The position numbers and the translations under genes are program-made. A stretch of 64,000 nucleotides of DNA from Panulirus ornatus (lineage: Eukaryota > Arthropoda > Malacostraca > Decapoda > Palinuridae), in NCBI RefSeq assembly GCF_036320965.1, contig NC_092261.1, positions 15,419,197 through 15,483,196 of the forward strand, given 5' to 3'. Below the pieces are notes generated by a model that saw nothing but the letters and a program-made list of their open reading frames with translations, searched no databases and was not told the DNA's origin. Positions 8,731 to 21,471 of this stretch are shown here, one piece after another (within the stretch, counting starts at the first letter, position 1; each line of letters begins with the position of its first letter).

Positions 8731-10796
8731 TCTGATCATTATATTGTGGAGATGCAGGTGAAGATTTGTAGAGGTTTTAAGAAAAGAAGAGAGAATGTTG
8801 GGGTGAAGAGAGTGGAGAGAGTAAGTGAGCTTGGGAACAATCACACGGCAAGGCAACAGGTTTGGATGGTATTGCAGTGGAATTTATTAAAAAAGGGGGT
8901 GACTGTATTGTTGACTGGTTGGTAAGGTTATTTAATGTATGTATAATTCATGGTGAGGTGCCTGAGGATTGGCAGAATGCTTGCATAGTGCCATTGTACA
9001 AAGGCAAAGGGGATAAGAGTGAGTGCTCAAATTACAGAGGTATAAATTTGTTGAGTATTCCTGGGAAATTATATGGGAGGGTATTGATTGAGAGGGTGAG
9101 GGCATGTACAGAGCATCAGATTGGGGAAGAGCAGTGTGGTTTCAGAAGTGGTAGAGGATGTGTGGATCAGGTGTTTGCTTTGAAGAATGTATGTGAGAAA
9201 TACTTAGAAAAACAAATGGATTTGTATGTAGCATTTATGGATGTGGAGAAGGCATATGATAGAGTTGATAGAGATCCTCTGTGGAAGGTTTCAAGAATAT
9301 ATGGTGTGGGAGGCAAGTTGTTAGAAGCAGTGAAAAGCTTTTATCGAGGATGTAAGACATGTGTACGTGTAGGAAGAGAGGAAAGTGATTGGTTCTCAGT
9401 GAATGTAGGTTTGCGGCAGGGGTGTGTGATGTCTCCGTGGTTGTTTAATTTGTTTATGGATGGGGTTGTTCGGGAGGTAAATGCAAGGGTTTTGGAAAGA
9501 GGGGCAAGTATGCAGTCTGTTGTGGATGACAGAGCTTGGGAAGTGAGTCAGTTGTTGTTCGCTGATGATACAGCGCTGGTGGCTGATTCATGTAAGAAAC
9601 TGCAGAAGCTGGTGACTGAGTTTGGTAAAGTGTGTGAAAGAAGAAAGTTAAGAGTAAATGTGAATAAGAGCAAGGTTATTAGGTACAGTAGGGTTGAGGG
9701 TCAAGTCAATTGGGAGGTAAGTTTGAATGGAGAAAAACTGGAGGAAGTAAAGTGTTTTAGATATCTGGGAGTGGATCTGGCAGCGGATGGAACCATGGAA
9801 GCGGATGTGAATCATAGGGTGGAGGAGGGGGCGAAAATTCTGGGAGCCTTGAAGAATGTTTGGAAGTCGAGAACATTATCTCGGAAAGCAAAAATGGGTA
9901 TGTTTGAAGGAATAGTGGTTCCAACAATGTTGTATGGTTGCGAGGTGTGGGCTATGGATAGAGTTGTGCATAGGAGGGTGGATGTGCTGGAAATGAGATG
10001 TTTGAGGACAATATGTGGTGTGAGGTGGTTTGATCGAGAGTAAGTAATGTAAGGGTAAGAGAGATGTGTGGAAATAAAAAAGAGTGTGGTTGAGAGAGCA
10101 GAAGAGGGTGTTTTGAAATGGTCTGGCCACATGGAGAGAATGAGTGAGGAAAGATTGACCAAGAGGATATATGTGTCAGAGGTGGAGGGAACGAGGAGAA
10201 GTGGGAGACCAAATTGGAGGTGGAAAGATGGAGTGAAAAAGATTTTGAGTGATCGGGGCCTGAACATGCAGGAGGGTGAAAGGCGTGCAAGGAATAGAGT
10301 GAATTGGAACAATGTGGTATACCGGGGTCAACGTGCTGTCAATGGATTGAACCAGGGCATGTGAAGCGTCTGGAGTAAACCATGGAAAGTTGTGTGGGGC
10401 CTGGATGTGGAAAGGGAGCTGTGGTTTCAGTGCATTATTACATGACAGCTAGAGACTGAGTGTGAACGAATGGGGCCTTTGGTGTCTTTTCCTAGCGCTA
10501 CCTCGCACACATGAGAGGGGAGGGGGTTGTTATTCCATGTGTGGGGAGGTGGCGATGGCAACAAATAAAGGCAGACAGTATGAATTATGTACATGTGTAT
10601 ATATGTATATGTCTGTGTGTGTATATATATGTGTACATTGAGATGTATAGGTATGTATATTTGCGTGTGTGGACGTGTATGTATATACATGTGTATGTGG
10701 GCGGGTTGGGCCATTCTTTCGTCCGTTTCCTTGCGCTACCTCGCTAACGCGGGAGACAGCGACAAAGCAAAATAAATAAAATAATAATAAATAAAT
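8731..10796 (+). mobile_element. RTE-type LINE copy 6, internally deleted
   Basis: It begins in the endonuclease C-terminus (SDHYIVE), jumps at about 8840 directly to the RT start (GLDGIAVEFIKKGGD equivalent), and continues through RT and the long 3' UTR to a (AATA)n tail at about 10,796. With the Penelope-like piece it forms one insertion in copy 5, flanked by gtatgt on both sides (8532-8537 and 10797-10802). Confidence 0.8.
8862..10043 (+). CDS. LINE reverse transcriptase ORF (copy 6)
   Basis: A 393-codon open RT frame with the core motifs in order: MDGIAVEFIKKGGD, LYKGKGDKSECSNYRG, GFRSGRGCVDQVFALKNV, AFMDVEKAYDRVD, LRQGCVMSPWLFNLF and FADDTALVADSC. It stops early at VRWFDRE because of a 1-base indel; the rest of the C-terminal domain continues in another frame from about 10,068. 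The endonuclease is almost wholly deleted, so this copy is not autonomous. Confidence 0.85.
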   Translation: MDGIAVEFIKKGGDCIVDWLVRLFNVCIIHGEVPEDWQNACIVPLYKGKGDKSECSNYRGINLLSIPGKLYGRVLIERVRACTEHQIGEEQCGFRSGRGCVDQVFALKNVCEKYLEKQMDLYVAFMDVEKAYDRVDRDPLWKVSRIYGVGGKLLEAVKSFYRGCKTCVRVGREESDWFSVNVGLRQGCVMSPWLFNLFMDGVVREVNARVLERGASMQSVVDDRAWEVSQLLFADDTALVADSCKKLQKLVTEFGKVCERRKLRVNVNKSKVIRYSRVEGQVNWEVSLNGEKLEEVKCFRYLGVDLAADGTMEADVNHRVEEGAKILGALKNVWKSRTLSRKAKMGMFEGIVVPTMLYGCEVWAMDRVVHRRVDVLEMRCLRTICGVRWFDRE

Positions 10797-12111
10797 GTAT
10801 GTAAGTAGGAGAGATGGCCAGAGAGCGTTATTGGGTTATGTGTTAATTGACAGGCACGTGAAAGAGAGACTTTTGGATGTTAATGTGCTGAGAGGTGCAA
10901 CTGGAGGGATGTCTGATCATTATATTGTGGAGGTGAAGGTGAAGATTTGTAGAGGTTTTCAGAAAAGAAGAGAGAATGTTGGGGTGGAGAGAGTGGTAAG
11001 AGTAAGTGAGCTTGGGAAAGAAACATGTGTGAAGAAGTACCAGGATAGACTGAGCGCAGAATGGAATAAGATGAGAGCAAAGGATGTAAAGGGATTGGGG
11101 GAGGGAATGGGATGTATTTTGGGAAGTAGTGATGTATTGTGCAAAAGATGCTTATGGCATGAGAAAGGTGGGAGGTGGGCAGATTAGAAAGGGTAGTGAG
11201 TGGTGGGATGAAGAAGTAAGATTGTTATTGAAAGAAAAGAGAGAGGCATTTGGTTGATTTTTGCAGGGAAATAGTACAAATGACTGGGAGATGTATAAAA
11301 GAAAGAGGCAGGAGGTCAAGAGAAAGATGCAAGAGGTGAAAAAGAGGGCAAATGAGAGTTGGGGCAATAGAGTATCACTGAATTTTAGGGAGGATAAAAA
11401 GATGTTTTGGAAGGAAGTAAATAAAGTGCGTTAGACAAGAGAACAAATGGGAACATCGGTGAAGGGGATTAATGGGGAGGTAATAACAAGTAGTGGTGAT
11501 GTGAGAAGGAGATGGAGTGAATATTTCAAAGGTTTGTTGAATGTGTTTGATGATAGATTAGCGTTTTGGTTGAAGTGGTGTGCAAAGTGAGAGGGTCAGG
11601 GAGAATGATTTGGTAAACAGAGAAGAGGTAGTGAAAGCTTTGCGGAAGATGAAAGCCCACTAGGCGGCGGGTTTGGATGGTATTGCAGTGGAATTCACTA
11701 AAAAAAGGGGGTGACTGTGTTGTTCACTGGTTGGTGAGGATATTCAATGTATGCAAGTCTCATGGTGAAGTGCCTGAGGATTGGCAGAATGCATGCATTG
11801 TGCCACTGTACAAAGGCAAAGGGGATAAAGGTGAGTGTTCAAATTACATAGGTATAAGTTTGTTGAATATTCTTCAGAAATTATATGGGAGGGTAGTGAT
11901 TGAGAGGGTCAAGGCATGTACAAAGCATCGGATAGGGGAAGAGCAGTGTGGTTTCAGAAGTGGTAGAGGATGTGTGGATCAGGTGTTTGCTTTGAAGAAT
12001 GTACGTGAGAGATATTTAGAAAAACAAATGGATTTGTATGTAGCATTATGGATCTGGAGAGGGAATATGATGGAGTTGATAGAGATGCTCTGTGGAAGGT
12101 ATTAAGAGTTT
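10797..12111 (+). mobile_element. RTE-type LINE copy 5, continuation
   Basis: Resumes copy 5 at the YVSRRDGQRAL part of the endonuclease and runs into the RT (KGKGDKGECSNY, GFRSGRGCVDQVFALKNV) with several stops. It ends near the AYDRVD region, where it meets an old minus-strand copy. Confidence 0.75.
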
Positions 12112-12935
12112 TTTCTACTTACTTTTTTCTACTTACTCAACCAACCCTCCTCATGCATCGTACTGTCATTAAACATTTCATTTTCAACAAATCCATCCTC
12201 CACCACATATTTCCATCTATGGGACATGCCTCATATTCACACAATATCACTGGGACTGCTGTGCCTCTAAACATACCCATTTTTGCCTGCCCAAATAATG
12301 ACCTCTCTTTCCAAACCTTTTTCAAACCTCCCAGACCACAACCTTTGCACCCTCACTCATCCTACGAATCTCTTTTGCTTCCATGGCTTCATTTGCTGCC
12401 ATGTCCACTCACAGGCATCTTAAACACGACTTCCTCCAATCAACCTGTCCCTTGCACTGCTAAACATAATATTTATATGTATTCCAATTTTCTCATTTCA
12501 CACACACTAACAAACCCGACACCTTCTTCTGCCACCAGTGATATCAACAAAAATAATGGACTCAAATTTGCAGGCCTCTCACCCCCTACAGACAGCATAC
12601 TAGCCCCTCTCTCCAAGACCTTTGCAATTACCTCCCTCACTCATCCATACACAAATTAAAAGGCCATAACATCACACATCCCTGCTGCAGACCCGCCTTC
12701 ACATGAAACCAATGACCCTCCTCTCTACTTACTCGCACACATGCCATACATTCTTAATAAAAACTCCTCAATGCTTCTATCAACTTCCCCCCACCCCACC
12801 ATATAGTCATAATTTCTTCCACAAAGCATCACACTCAACCATACTGGACATTTTCTCCAGATTCATAAATGCCACATACAAGTCCTTACATTTCTCTTAA
12901 TACTTCTCACATTTTTCAAAGAAATGGAAGTTGTG
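12112..12935 (-). mobile_element. RTE-type LINE copy 7, strongly diverged
   Basis: Recognisable only by scattered matches to the RT C-terminal half of the family (GMFRGTAVPVILCEYEA equivalent of GMFEGIVVPTMLYGCEA). Many substitutions and indels mark it as an older insertion than its neighbours. Confidence 0.6.
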
Positions 12936-14330
12936 ATGAAGCAGTCCAGATGAGATGCAGATTAAATGAAAGAAGAAGAACTGAAGGTTGTAGAGGAATG
13001 CAGTGGTGAGTCACTGGCATATGAGTACATTTGATTATCTGTATAAGAAAGAAAATGGTCAATAAAAAGGAGAAAAAGTGTGAGAGGCAGATCTATCAAT
13101 AACTACAGACAGAATGGCCAAATAGGAAGCTAGATATGATGGAGCAAAGTGAGGGAGGGAAGTCAGAATAGGGTAGCTTAGAGATGAGATCTCAATGATA
13201 CACTGTCAAAAGCTCTGGATATATCAAATCCAACTACATAGGATTCCCAAAATCTTTCAAGGACGATGACCATACATTAGTAAGATAGGAGAGAATATCT
13301 CCAGTGGATCTCACCTTATAGAAGCCATACTGGTGGTCAGACAAGACTGAAATTCAAGACATCTGAAGATATGGAAGTTAAGGATGGAGTCAAAGCAACA
13401 GGATGATAGTTAAAGGGGTCACCCTTCTTAGGGATGGGACGAACTAATACATGCTTTTAAGAAGAAGGAAAGGTTCTGTTTTTTAAACTGAAACAGAACA
13501 AATTAGAAAGCACAGATTCAAGTTAAGATGCCATCAAGGCCATAAGCCTTGCTTGTGTCCTGAGAAAGAAGTTCATTTTGAACAGTATGAAAGGAGATTG
13601 CAGGAGGGGCCACAGGATTAGTAAGAGGAGCATCAGGGGTTGAAGGTTGGTTTGAGTCATCCAAGGTAGAGTTAATGGAGAAATGAGAACCAATAAGAGT
13701 TGGTTGTCTACAGCAGAGACAACTATAGTACCATCAGAATGGAATAGTGATGGAAAGCTGGGACAATAGAAGTTGTAAGCTGAACATCAGAAAGACCTAT
13801 CTTGAATGAAGAGGAAAATCTATTGTACTTCCTTTGAATAAAGGAATGCTTTGCTTCATGGAAAACATACGGGCAGTAATAAATGCTGAATGGGAGTCAG
13901 AGGAAGGAGAGTTTTTCTAAAGCCCTATAAGCCTAATCCCTTGCATGAATGGCCTTAGAACAGAAACAGTTGAACCAGGGAATGGAAGAAGGGGTTGTCA
14001 TGTTTCCATTCCCACTACAATCACATCAGCAGACACACATGCATCATCAAATAAAAGACAGTAATCCCAAGGACAGTCAGAAAAGGATTTTCAAAAATCA
14101 ATCCAGTCAGCTTTGTTGAGGTGCCAATACTTACATTTAGAAGGGGCTGCTGGAGGGAGAGGTGCCATTAAAATAGATACAATCATAAGCAAGTGACACC
14201 CTAAGCTAAAGACCATAAAGAGGTTATCGCACTTCCTTTGAATGAAGGAACACTCTGCCTCACGGATAGCGTACTTCTTTACATAACTGAAATCCCCCAT
14301 TATCAGCAATTCACCATCTCTGAGTAGTAA
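12936..14330 (-). mobile_element. Jockey-like LINE remnant
   Basis: A minus-strand decayed LINE unrelated to the RTE copies. It is parallel to the better preserved copy at 29,856-31,950: the plus-strand text includes the same RT stretch (matching the QFGF and WSSSLRD region), and the linker motifs KYWHLNKADW and FIQRKCDNL are visible at about 14,090-14,290. The order of these two linker pieces is reversed relative to the other copy, so the element is rearranged as well as mutated. Confidence 0.6.
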
Positions 14331-14742
14331 GTGTTACATTGCATTTTGTACTGCTTCATAATCGGATATCCCAATAGCTGCCCCTCTGAGTATACTCATA
14401 TCCAAGAGTTGCTCTCTATCACAGTTATCAATTAGTATGCACTCTAATGATACCCTTTCCATCGTTCCTGCTTATCCAAGTATACCTATGTTACTCTTTT
14501 TAAACCAGTTGTTCCCAATCACCAGTCCTTTTTCAGCACACAATTCCACAAGCTGTTCATGATTTCTGTTCACCTCACTGAATAAGCCATGCCCTCATAT
14601 CATACGAACTGTCACAATACTCTTTTGCATGTAAATCACCCATTAGCAATACTTTATCTCTGGCATCAAAACTGCTGACACTCACTCAGCTGCTCCCAAA
14701 ACATTGCCTTTCTTCTATCTTTTCAGGGCCAGGTAAATAATA
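14331..14742 (-). mobile_element. RTE-type endonuclease fragment joined to another LINE
   Basis: Diverged minus-strand RTE endonuclease sequence (equivalents of VVNGNGEEL, GNTWFKK, YVSRRDG and LLDVNVLRG). It runs into sequence reading SDYEAV then LLIMGDF, which belongs to a different endonuclease. A similar junction is seen near 29,080. Confidence 0.55.
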
Positions 14743-16893
14743 ATGATAATGGAGGTGAAAAAGAGGGCAAATGAGAGTTGGGGTGAGAGAGTATCATTAA
14801 ATTTCAGGGAGAATAAAAAGATGCTTTGGAAGGAGGTAAACAAAGTGCATAAGACAAGAGAACAAATGGGAACATCGGTGAAGGGGGCTAATGGGGAGGT
14901 AATAACAAGTAGTGGTGATGTGAGGAGATGGAGTGAATATTTTGAAGGTTTGTTAAATGTGTTAGATGACAGATTGGCGGATATAGGGTGTTTTGGTTGA
15001 GGTGGTGTGCGAAGTGAGAGGGTCAGGGAGAATGGTTTGGTAAACAGAGAAGAGGTAGTGAAAGCTTTGCAGAAGATGAAAGCCAACAAGGCAGAGGGTT
15101 TGGGTGGTATTGCAGTGGAATTTATTAAAAAAGGGGGTGATTGTGTTGTTGACTGGTTGGTGAGGGTGTTCAATGTATGGCTCATGGTGAAGTGCCTGAG
15201 GATTTGCGGAATGCATGTGTGGTGCCATTGTGCAAAGGCAAAGGGGATGGGGATGAGTGTTCAAATTACAAAGGTATGGGTTTGTTGAGTGTTCCTGGGA
15301 AGTTGTATGGGAGGGTGTTGATTGAGAGGGTGAAGGCATGTACAGAGCATCAGATTGGGGAAGAGCGGTGTAGTTTCAGAAGTGGTAGAGGATGTGTGGA
15401 TCGGGTGTTTGCTTTGAAGAATGTATGTGAAGGGTGGTAGGAGGGACAGGTGGATTTGTATGTGGCATTTGTGGGTCTGGGAAGGCGTATGATGGAGTTG
15501 ATAGAGATGCTCTGAGGAAAGTATTAAGAGTATATGGTGTGGGAGGCAAGTTGTTGGAGGCGGTGGAGGGCTTTTATCAGGGATGTGGGGCGTTTGTGCG
15601 AGTGGGAGAGAGGAGAGTGATTGGTTCTCAGTGAATGTCAGTTTGCAGCAGGGGTGCATGATGTCTCCATGGTTGTTTGATTTGTTTATGGATGGGGTTG
15701 TTAGATAGGTGAATGAGAGGGTTTTGGAGAGAGGGGCAAGTATGCAGACTGTTGTGGATGAGAGAGCTTGGGAAGTGTGTCAGTTGTTGTTAGCTGATGG
15801 TACAGCACTGGTGGCTGATTCGGGTGAGAAACTGCAGAAGCTGGAGACTGAATTTGGTGAAGTGTGAGAAAGAGGATAGCTGGGAGTGAATGTGAATAAG
15901 AGCAAGGTTATTAGGTACACTATGGTTGAGGGACAAGTCAATTGGGAGGTAAGTTTGAATGGAGAAAAACTGGAGGAAGTGAAGTGTTTTAGATATCTGG
16001 GAGTGGATTTAACAGCGGATGGAACCACAGAAGCAGAAGTGAGTCACAGGGTGGGGGAGGGGGAGAAGGTTCTAAGAGCATTGAAGAATGTGTGGAGGGC
16101 AAGAACATTGTCTCAGAAAGCAAAGGTGGGTATGTTTGGAGGAATAGTGGTTCCAACAAGCTTGTATGGTTGCAAGGCATGGGCTATAGATGGGATTGTG
16201 TGGAGGAGGGTGGATGTGTTGGAGGTGGGATGTTTCGGAACAATATGTGGTGTGAGGTGGTTTGATCGAGTGAGTGGTGAAAGGGTGAGAGAGATGTGTG
16301 GTAATAGGAAGAGTGTGGTTGAGAGAGCGGAGGAGGGTGTATTGAAGTGGTTGGGTCACATGAAGAGAATGAGTGAGGAAGGATTGACAAAGAGGATATA
16401 TGTGTCAGAGGTGGAGGGAATGAGGAGAAGTGGGAGACCAAATTGGAGGTGAAAGGATGGAGTGAAAAAGATTTTGAGCAATTGGGGCCTGAACATGCTG
16501 GAAGGTGAAAGGCGTGCAAGGAAGAGAGTGAATTGGGACGATGTGGTATACTGGGGTAAACGTGCTGTCAATGGACTGAACCAGGGAATGTGAAGCATCT
16601 GAAGTAATCCATGCAAAGGTCTGTGGGGCCTGGATATGGAAAGAGAGCTGTGATTTTGGTGCATTACACATGAATGGACGTAGGCAGCAAGTATGAATAT
16701 ATACATGTGTATATATGTATGAGTCTGTGTATGTATATGTATGTATACGTTGATATATATATGTATGTATATGTGCATGTATGGGAGTTTATGTATATAT
16801 CTATGTGTATATGAGTGGTTGGGCCGTTCTTCATCTCAAACCTTGCGCTACCTCGCTGGTGCAGGAAACAGCAGTTAAGTATAATAAATGAAC
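14743..16893 (+). mobile_element. RTE-type LINE copy 8
   Basis: Plus-strand copy starting at VKKRANESWGERVSLNF and running through RT to a 3' UTR with a GCTACCTCGCTGGTGCAGG tail. Its reading frame is broken at several points (for example near 15,000, 15,440 and 15,710). The catalytic box is mutated, reading LADGTALVADS instead of FADDTALVADS, so it is a dead copy. Confidence 0.8.
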
Positions 16894-19750
16894 ATTTTTA
16901 TATGTTTATCATACTTATTCACTGTCTCCCGCATTAATGAGGCAGTGCAAGGAAACAGACGAAAGAATGGCCCAACCCATCCACATACACATGTACATAC
17001 ATAAATGGCCACATACGCACATATAGATACCTATATATTTCAAGAAATACAAACATATACATACACAGAAATATACATATATACACATGTACACATCCAC
17101 ACTTGCTCGCCTTCATCCATTTCCGTCGCCACCCCACCACACATGAAATGGCACCCCCCTTCCCCCATGCGCAAGGAAGTGCTAGCAAAAGACAACAAAG
17201 GCTACATTCATTCACACTCGGTCTCTAGCTGTCATGTGTAATGCACTGAAGCCACAGCTCCCTTTCCATATCCAGCCCCACAAAACTTTCCATGCTTTAC
17301 CCCAGATGCTTCACACACCCTGGTTCAACGCATTGACAGCTCATTGACCGTGGTATACCACATCAGTCTAAGGCACTCTTCCTTGCACGCCTTTTACCCT
17401 CCTGTATGTTCAGGCCCCCAACCACTCAAATTCTTTTCACTCCATCCATCCACCTCCAACTTGGTTTCCCATCTTTCCTCATTCCCTCCACCTCTGACAC
17501 ATATATCCTCTTTGTCAATCTTTCCTCACTCATTCTCTCCTTGTGACCAAACCAATTCAATACATCCTCTTTTGCTCTCTCCACCACATTCTTTTCATTA
17601 CCACACACCTCTCTTACCCTAGTACTTACTCAATCAAACCACCTCACACCACATATTGTCCTCAAACATTTCATTTCTAACACATTCACCCTCCTCCATA
17701 CAACCCAATCTATATCCCATGCCTTGCAACCATATAACATTGTTGGAACCACTATTCCTTCAAACATACCCATTTTTGCTCTCCGAGGTAACGTTCTCGC
17801 CCTCCACACATTCTTCAACGCTCCCAGAACCTTTGCCCCCTCCCCCACCCTGTGACTCACTTCCACTTCCATAGTTCCATCCACTGCTAAATCCACTCCC
17901 AAATATCTAAACCACTTCACTTCCTCCAGTTTTTCTCCATTCAAACTTACCTCCCAATCAACGTGTCCCTCAACCCTATTGAACCTAATACCCTTGCTCC
18001 TATTCACATTTATTCTCAATTTTCTTCTTTCACAAACTTTACCAAACTCAGTCACCAGCATCTGCAGTTTCTTACCCAAATCAGCCACCAGTGCTGTATC
18101 ATCAGTGAACAACAACTGACTCACTTCCCAAGCCTTCTCATCCACAACAGACAGCACACTTGCCCCTCTCGCCAAAACTCTTGTATTCACCTCCCTAGCC
18201 ACCCTATCCATAAACAAATTAAACAGCCATGGAGACATCACGCACCCCTGCTGCAAATTGACATTCACTGGGGACCAATCTCTTTCCTCTGTTCCTACTC
18301 GTACATATACCTTACATCCTCGATAAAAACTTTTAACTGCTTCTAGCAACTTACCTCCCACACCACATACTCTTAATACCTTCCACAAAGCATCTCTATC
18401 AACTCTATCATATGCCTGCTCCAGATCCATAAATGCTACATAAAATTCCATATGTTTTTCTAAGTATTTCTCACATACACTCTTCAAAGCAAATACCTGA
18501 GCCACACATCCTCTACCACTTCTGAAAACATACTGCTCTTCCCCAATATGATGCTCTGTACATGCCTTTACCCTCTCAATCAATACCCTCCCATATAATT
18601 TCCCAGGAATTCTCAATAAACTTATGCCTCTGTATTTTGAACACTCACTTTTATCCCCTTTGCTTTTATACAATGGCACTATGCATGAATTCCACCAATC
18701 ATCAGGCACTTCACCATGAACAATACATACACTGAATATCCTTACCAAACAGTCATCCCCTTTTTTAATAAATTCTACTGCAATACCATCCAAACCCGCC
18801 GCCTTGCCAGCTTTCATCTTCCACAAAGATTTCACTACCTCTTCTCTGTTTACCAAACCATTCTCCCTGACCCTCTCCCTTCATACACCACCTCAACCAA
18901 AACACCCTATATCTGCCACTATATTATCAAACACATTTAACAAGCATTCAAAATATTCACCCCATCTCCTCTTACTTCTACCCCAATTTGTTATTACCTC
19001 CCCATTAGCCCTCTTTACTGATGTTCCCATTTGTTCTCTTGTCTTACGCACTTTATTTACCTCCCTCCAAAACATCTTTTAATTCTCCCTAAAATCTAAT
19101 GATACTCTCTCACTCCAACTCTCATTTGCCCTCTTTTTCACCTCTTGCATCTTTCTCTTGACCTCCTGCCTCTTTCTTTTATACATCTCTCAGTCATGTG
19201 CACTACTTCCCTGCAAAAATCATCCAAATGCTTCTTCTCTTCTCTTTCACTTACAATCTTACTTCTTCATCCCACAACTCACTACTCTTTCTAATCTGCC
19301 CACTTCCCACCTTTCTCACGCTACAAGCATCTTTTGCGCAAGCCATCACTGCTTCTGTAAATACACCTCATTCCTCCACCACTCCTCTGAAGTAATTTGC
19401 TCTCAACTTATTCCATTCTGCACTTAATCCCTCTGGGTATTTCCTCACACAAGTCTCTTTTCCAAGCTCACTTACTCTCACCACTCTCTTCATCCCAACA
19501 TTCTCTCTTCTATTCTGAAAACCTCAACAAATCTTCACCTTCATAAGATAATGATCAGACATCCCCTCTCAGCACATTAACATCCAAAAGTCTCTCTTTC
19601 ACACACCTATCAATTAACACGTAATCCAATAATGCTCTCTGGCCATCTCTCCTACATACACATGTATGTAGGTATTCCCAATCACCAGTCCTTTTTCAGC
19701 ACAAATTTGCAAGCTCTTCACCATTTCCATTTACAACACTGAACACCCCC
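16894..19750 (-). mobile_element. RTE-type LINE copy 9
   Basis: Minus-strand copy from a 3' tail near 16,918 to the endonuclease region near 19,750. A 408-codon RT stretch (17,630-18,856) is open, but the catalytic box reads FTDDTALVADL. The endonuclease half contains stops. Confidence 0.8.
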
Positions 19751-19794
19751 TTAAATAAATACATAAATAATACCAATATCAATAACAATAATTT
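19751..19794. repeat. A/T-rich simple sequence
   Basis: An AAATAAATAC/AATAAC-rich spacer between two LINE copies; no other content seen. Confidence 0.6.
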
Positions 19795-21471
19795 TCTTTT
19801 TTTTTTTTTTGCTTTGTCGCTGTCTCCTGCACTTGCGAGGTAGCGCAAGGAAACAGACGAAAGAAATGGCCCAACTCACCCACATACACATGTATATACA
19901 TACGTCCACACACGCAAATATACATACCTACACAGCTTTCCATGGTTCACCCCAGACGCTTCACATGCCCTGATTCAATCCACTGACAGCACGTCAACCC
20001 CGGTATACCACATCGATCCAATTCACTCTATTCCTTGCCCTCCTTTCACCCTCCTGCATGTTCAGGCCCCGATCACACAAAATCTTTTTCACTCCATCTT
20101 TCCACCTCCAATTTGGTCTCCCACTTCTCCTCGTTCCCTCCACCTCCGACACATATATCCTCTTGGTCAATCTTTCCTCACTCATTCTCTCCATGTGCCC
20201 AAACCATTTCAAAACACCCTCTTCTGCTCTCTCAACCACGCTCTTTTTATTTCCACACATCTCTCTCACCCTTACGTTACTTACTCGATCAAACCACCTC
20301 ACACCACACACTGTCCTCAAACATCTCATTTCCAGCACATCCATCCTCCTGCGCACATCTCTATCCATAGCCCACGCCTCGCAAGCATACAACATTGTTG
20401 GAACCACTATTCATTCAAACATACCCATTTTTGCTTCCCGAGATAATGTTCTCAACTTCCACACATTCTTCAAGGCTCCCAGGATTTTCGCCCCCTCCCC
20501 CACCCTATGATCTACTTCCGCTTCCATGGTTCCATCTGCTGCCAGATCCACTCCCAGATATCAAAAACACTTTACTTCCTCCAGTTTTTCTCCATTCAAA
20601 CTTACCTCCCAACTGACTTGACCCTCAACCCTACTGTACCTAATTACCTTGCTCTTATTCACATTTACTCTTAACTTTCTTCTTTCACACACTTCACCAA
20701 ACTCAGTCACCAGCTTCTGCAGTTTCTCACATGAATCAGCCACCAGCGCTGTATCATCAGCGAACAACAACTGACTCACTTCCCAAGCTCTCTCATCCCC
20801 AACAGACTTCATACTTGCCCATCTTTCCAAAACTCTTGCATTCACCTCCCTAACAACCCCATCCATGAACAAATTAAACAACCATGGAGACATCACACAC
20901 CCCTGCCGCAAACCTACATTCACTGAGAACCAATCACTTTCCTCTCTTCCTACACGTACACATGCCTTACATCCTCGATAAAAACTTTTTACTGCTTCTA
21001 ACAACTTGCCTCCCACACCGTATATTCTTAATACCTTCCACAGAGCATCTCTATCAACTCTATCATATGCCTTCTCCAGATCCATAAATGCTACATACAA
21101 ATCCATTTGCTTTTCTAAGTATTTCTCACATACATTCTTCAAAGCAAACACCTGATCCACACATCCTCTACCACTTCTGAAACCACACTGCTCTTCCCCA
21201 ATCTGATGCTCTGTACATGCCTTCACCCTCTCAATCAATACCCTCCCATATAATTTACCAGGAATACTCAACAAACTTATACCTCTGTAATTTGAGCACT
21301 CACTCTTATCCCCTTTGCCTTTGTACAATGGCACTATGCACGCATTCCGCCAATCCTCAGGCACCTCACCATGAGTCATACATACATTAAATAACCTTAC
21401 CAACCAGTCAATAATACAGTCACCCCCTTTTTTAATAAATTCCACTGCAATACCATCCAAACCTGCTGCCT
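19795..21471 (-). mobile_element. RTE-type LINE copy 10, 5'-truncated, young
   Basis: Minus-strand copy with poly(A) (T run at 19,797-19,811) and the short type of 3' UTR seen in copies 2 and 21. RT sequence is nearly the same as copy 2. It is truncated at the GLDGIAVEF motif, where it directly abuts the SINE-like element. Confidence 0.85.
20561..21460 (-). CDS. LINE reverse transcriptase ORF (copy 10)
   Basis: A 299-codon open frame from MDGIAVEFIKKGGD through AFMDLEKAYDRVD, LRQGCVMSPWLFNLF and FADDTALVADSC to LEEVKCF, where a base change breaks the frame. The remaining C-terminal domain (VRWFDRVSN, WFGHMERMSEERL) continues in another frame at 19,994-20,407. The first two codons shown are from the truncated 5' side, so the start is not a real one. 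Confidence 0.8.
   Translation of the reverse strand: MDGIAVEFIKKGGDCIIDWLVRLFNVCMTHGEVPEDWRNACIVPLYKGKGDKSECSNYRGISLLSIPGKLYGRVLIERVKACTEHQIGEEQCGFRSGRGCVDQVFALKNVCEKYLEKQMDLYVAFMDLEKAYDRVDRDALWKVLRIYGVGGKLLEAVKSFYRGCKACVRVGREESDWFSVNVGLRQGCVMSPWLFNLFMDGVVREVNARVLERWASMKSVGDERAWEVSQLLFADDTALVADSCEKLQKLVTEFGEVCERRKLRVNVNKSKVIRYSRVEGQVSWEVSLNGEKLEEVKCF

Noticed and set aside
20058..20510. Plus-strand 150-codon frame (also its near copies at 276-611 and 42,240-42,692)
   Set aside because: Antisense shadows of the open LINE C-terminal region, repeated wherever a young RTE copy is found.
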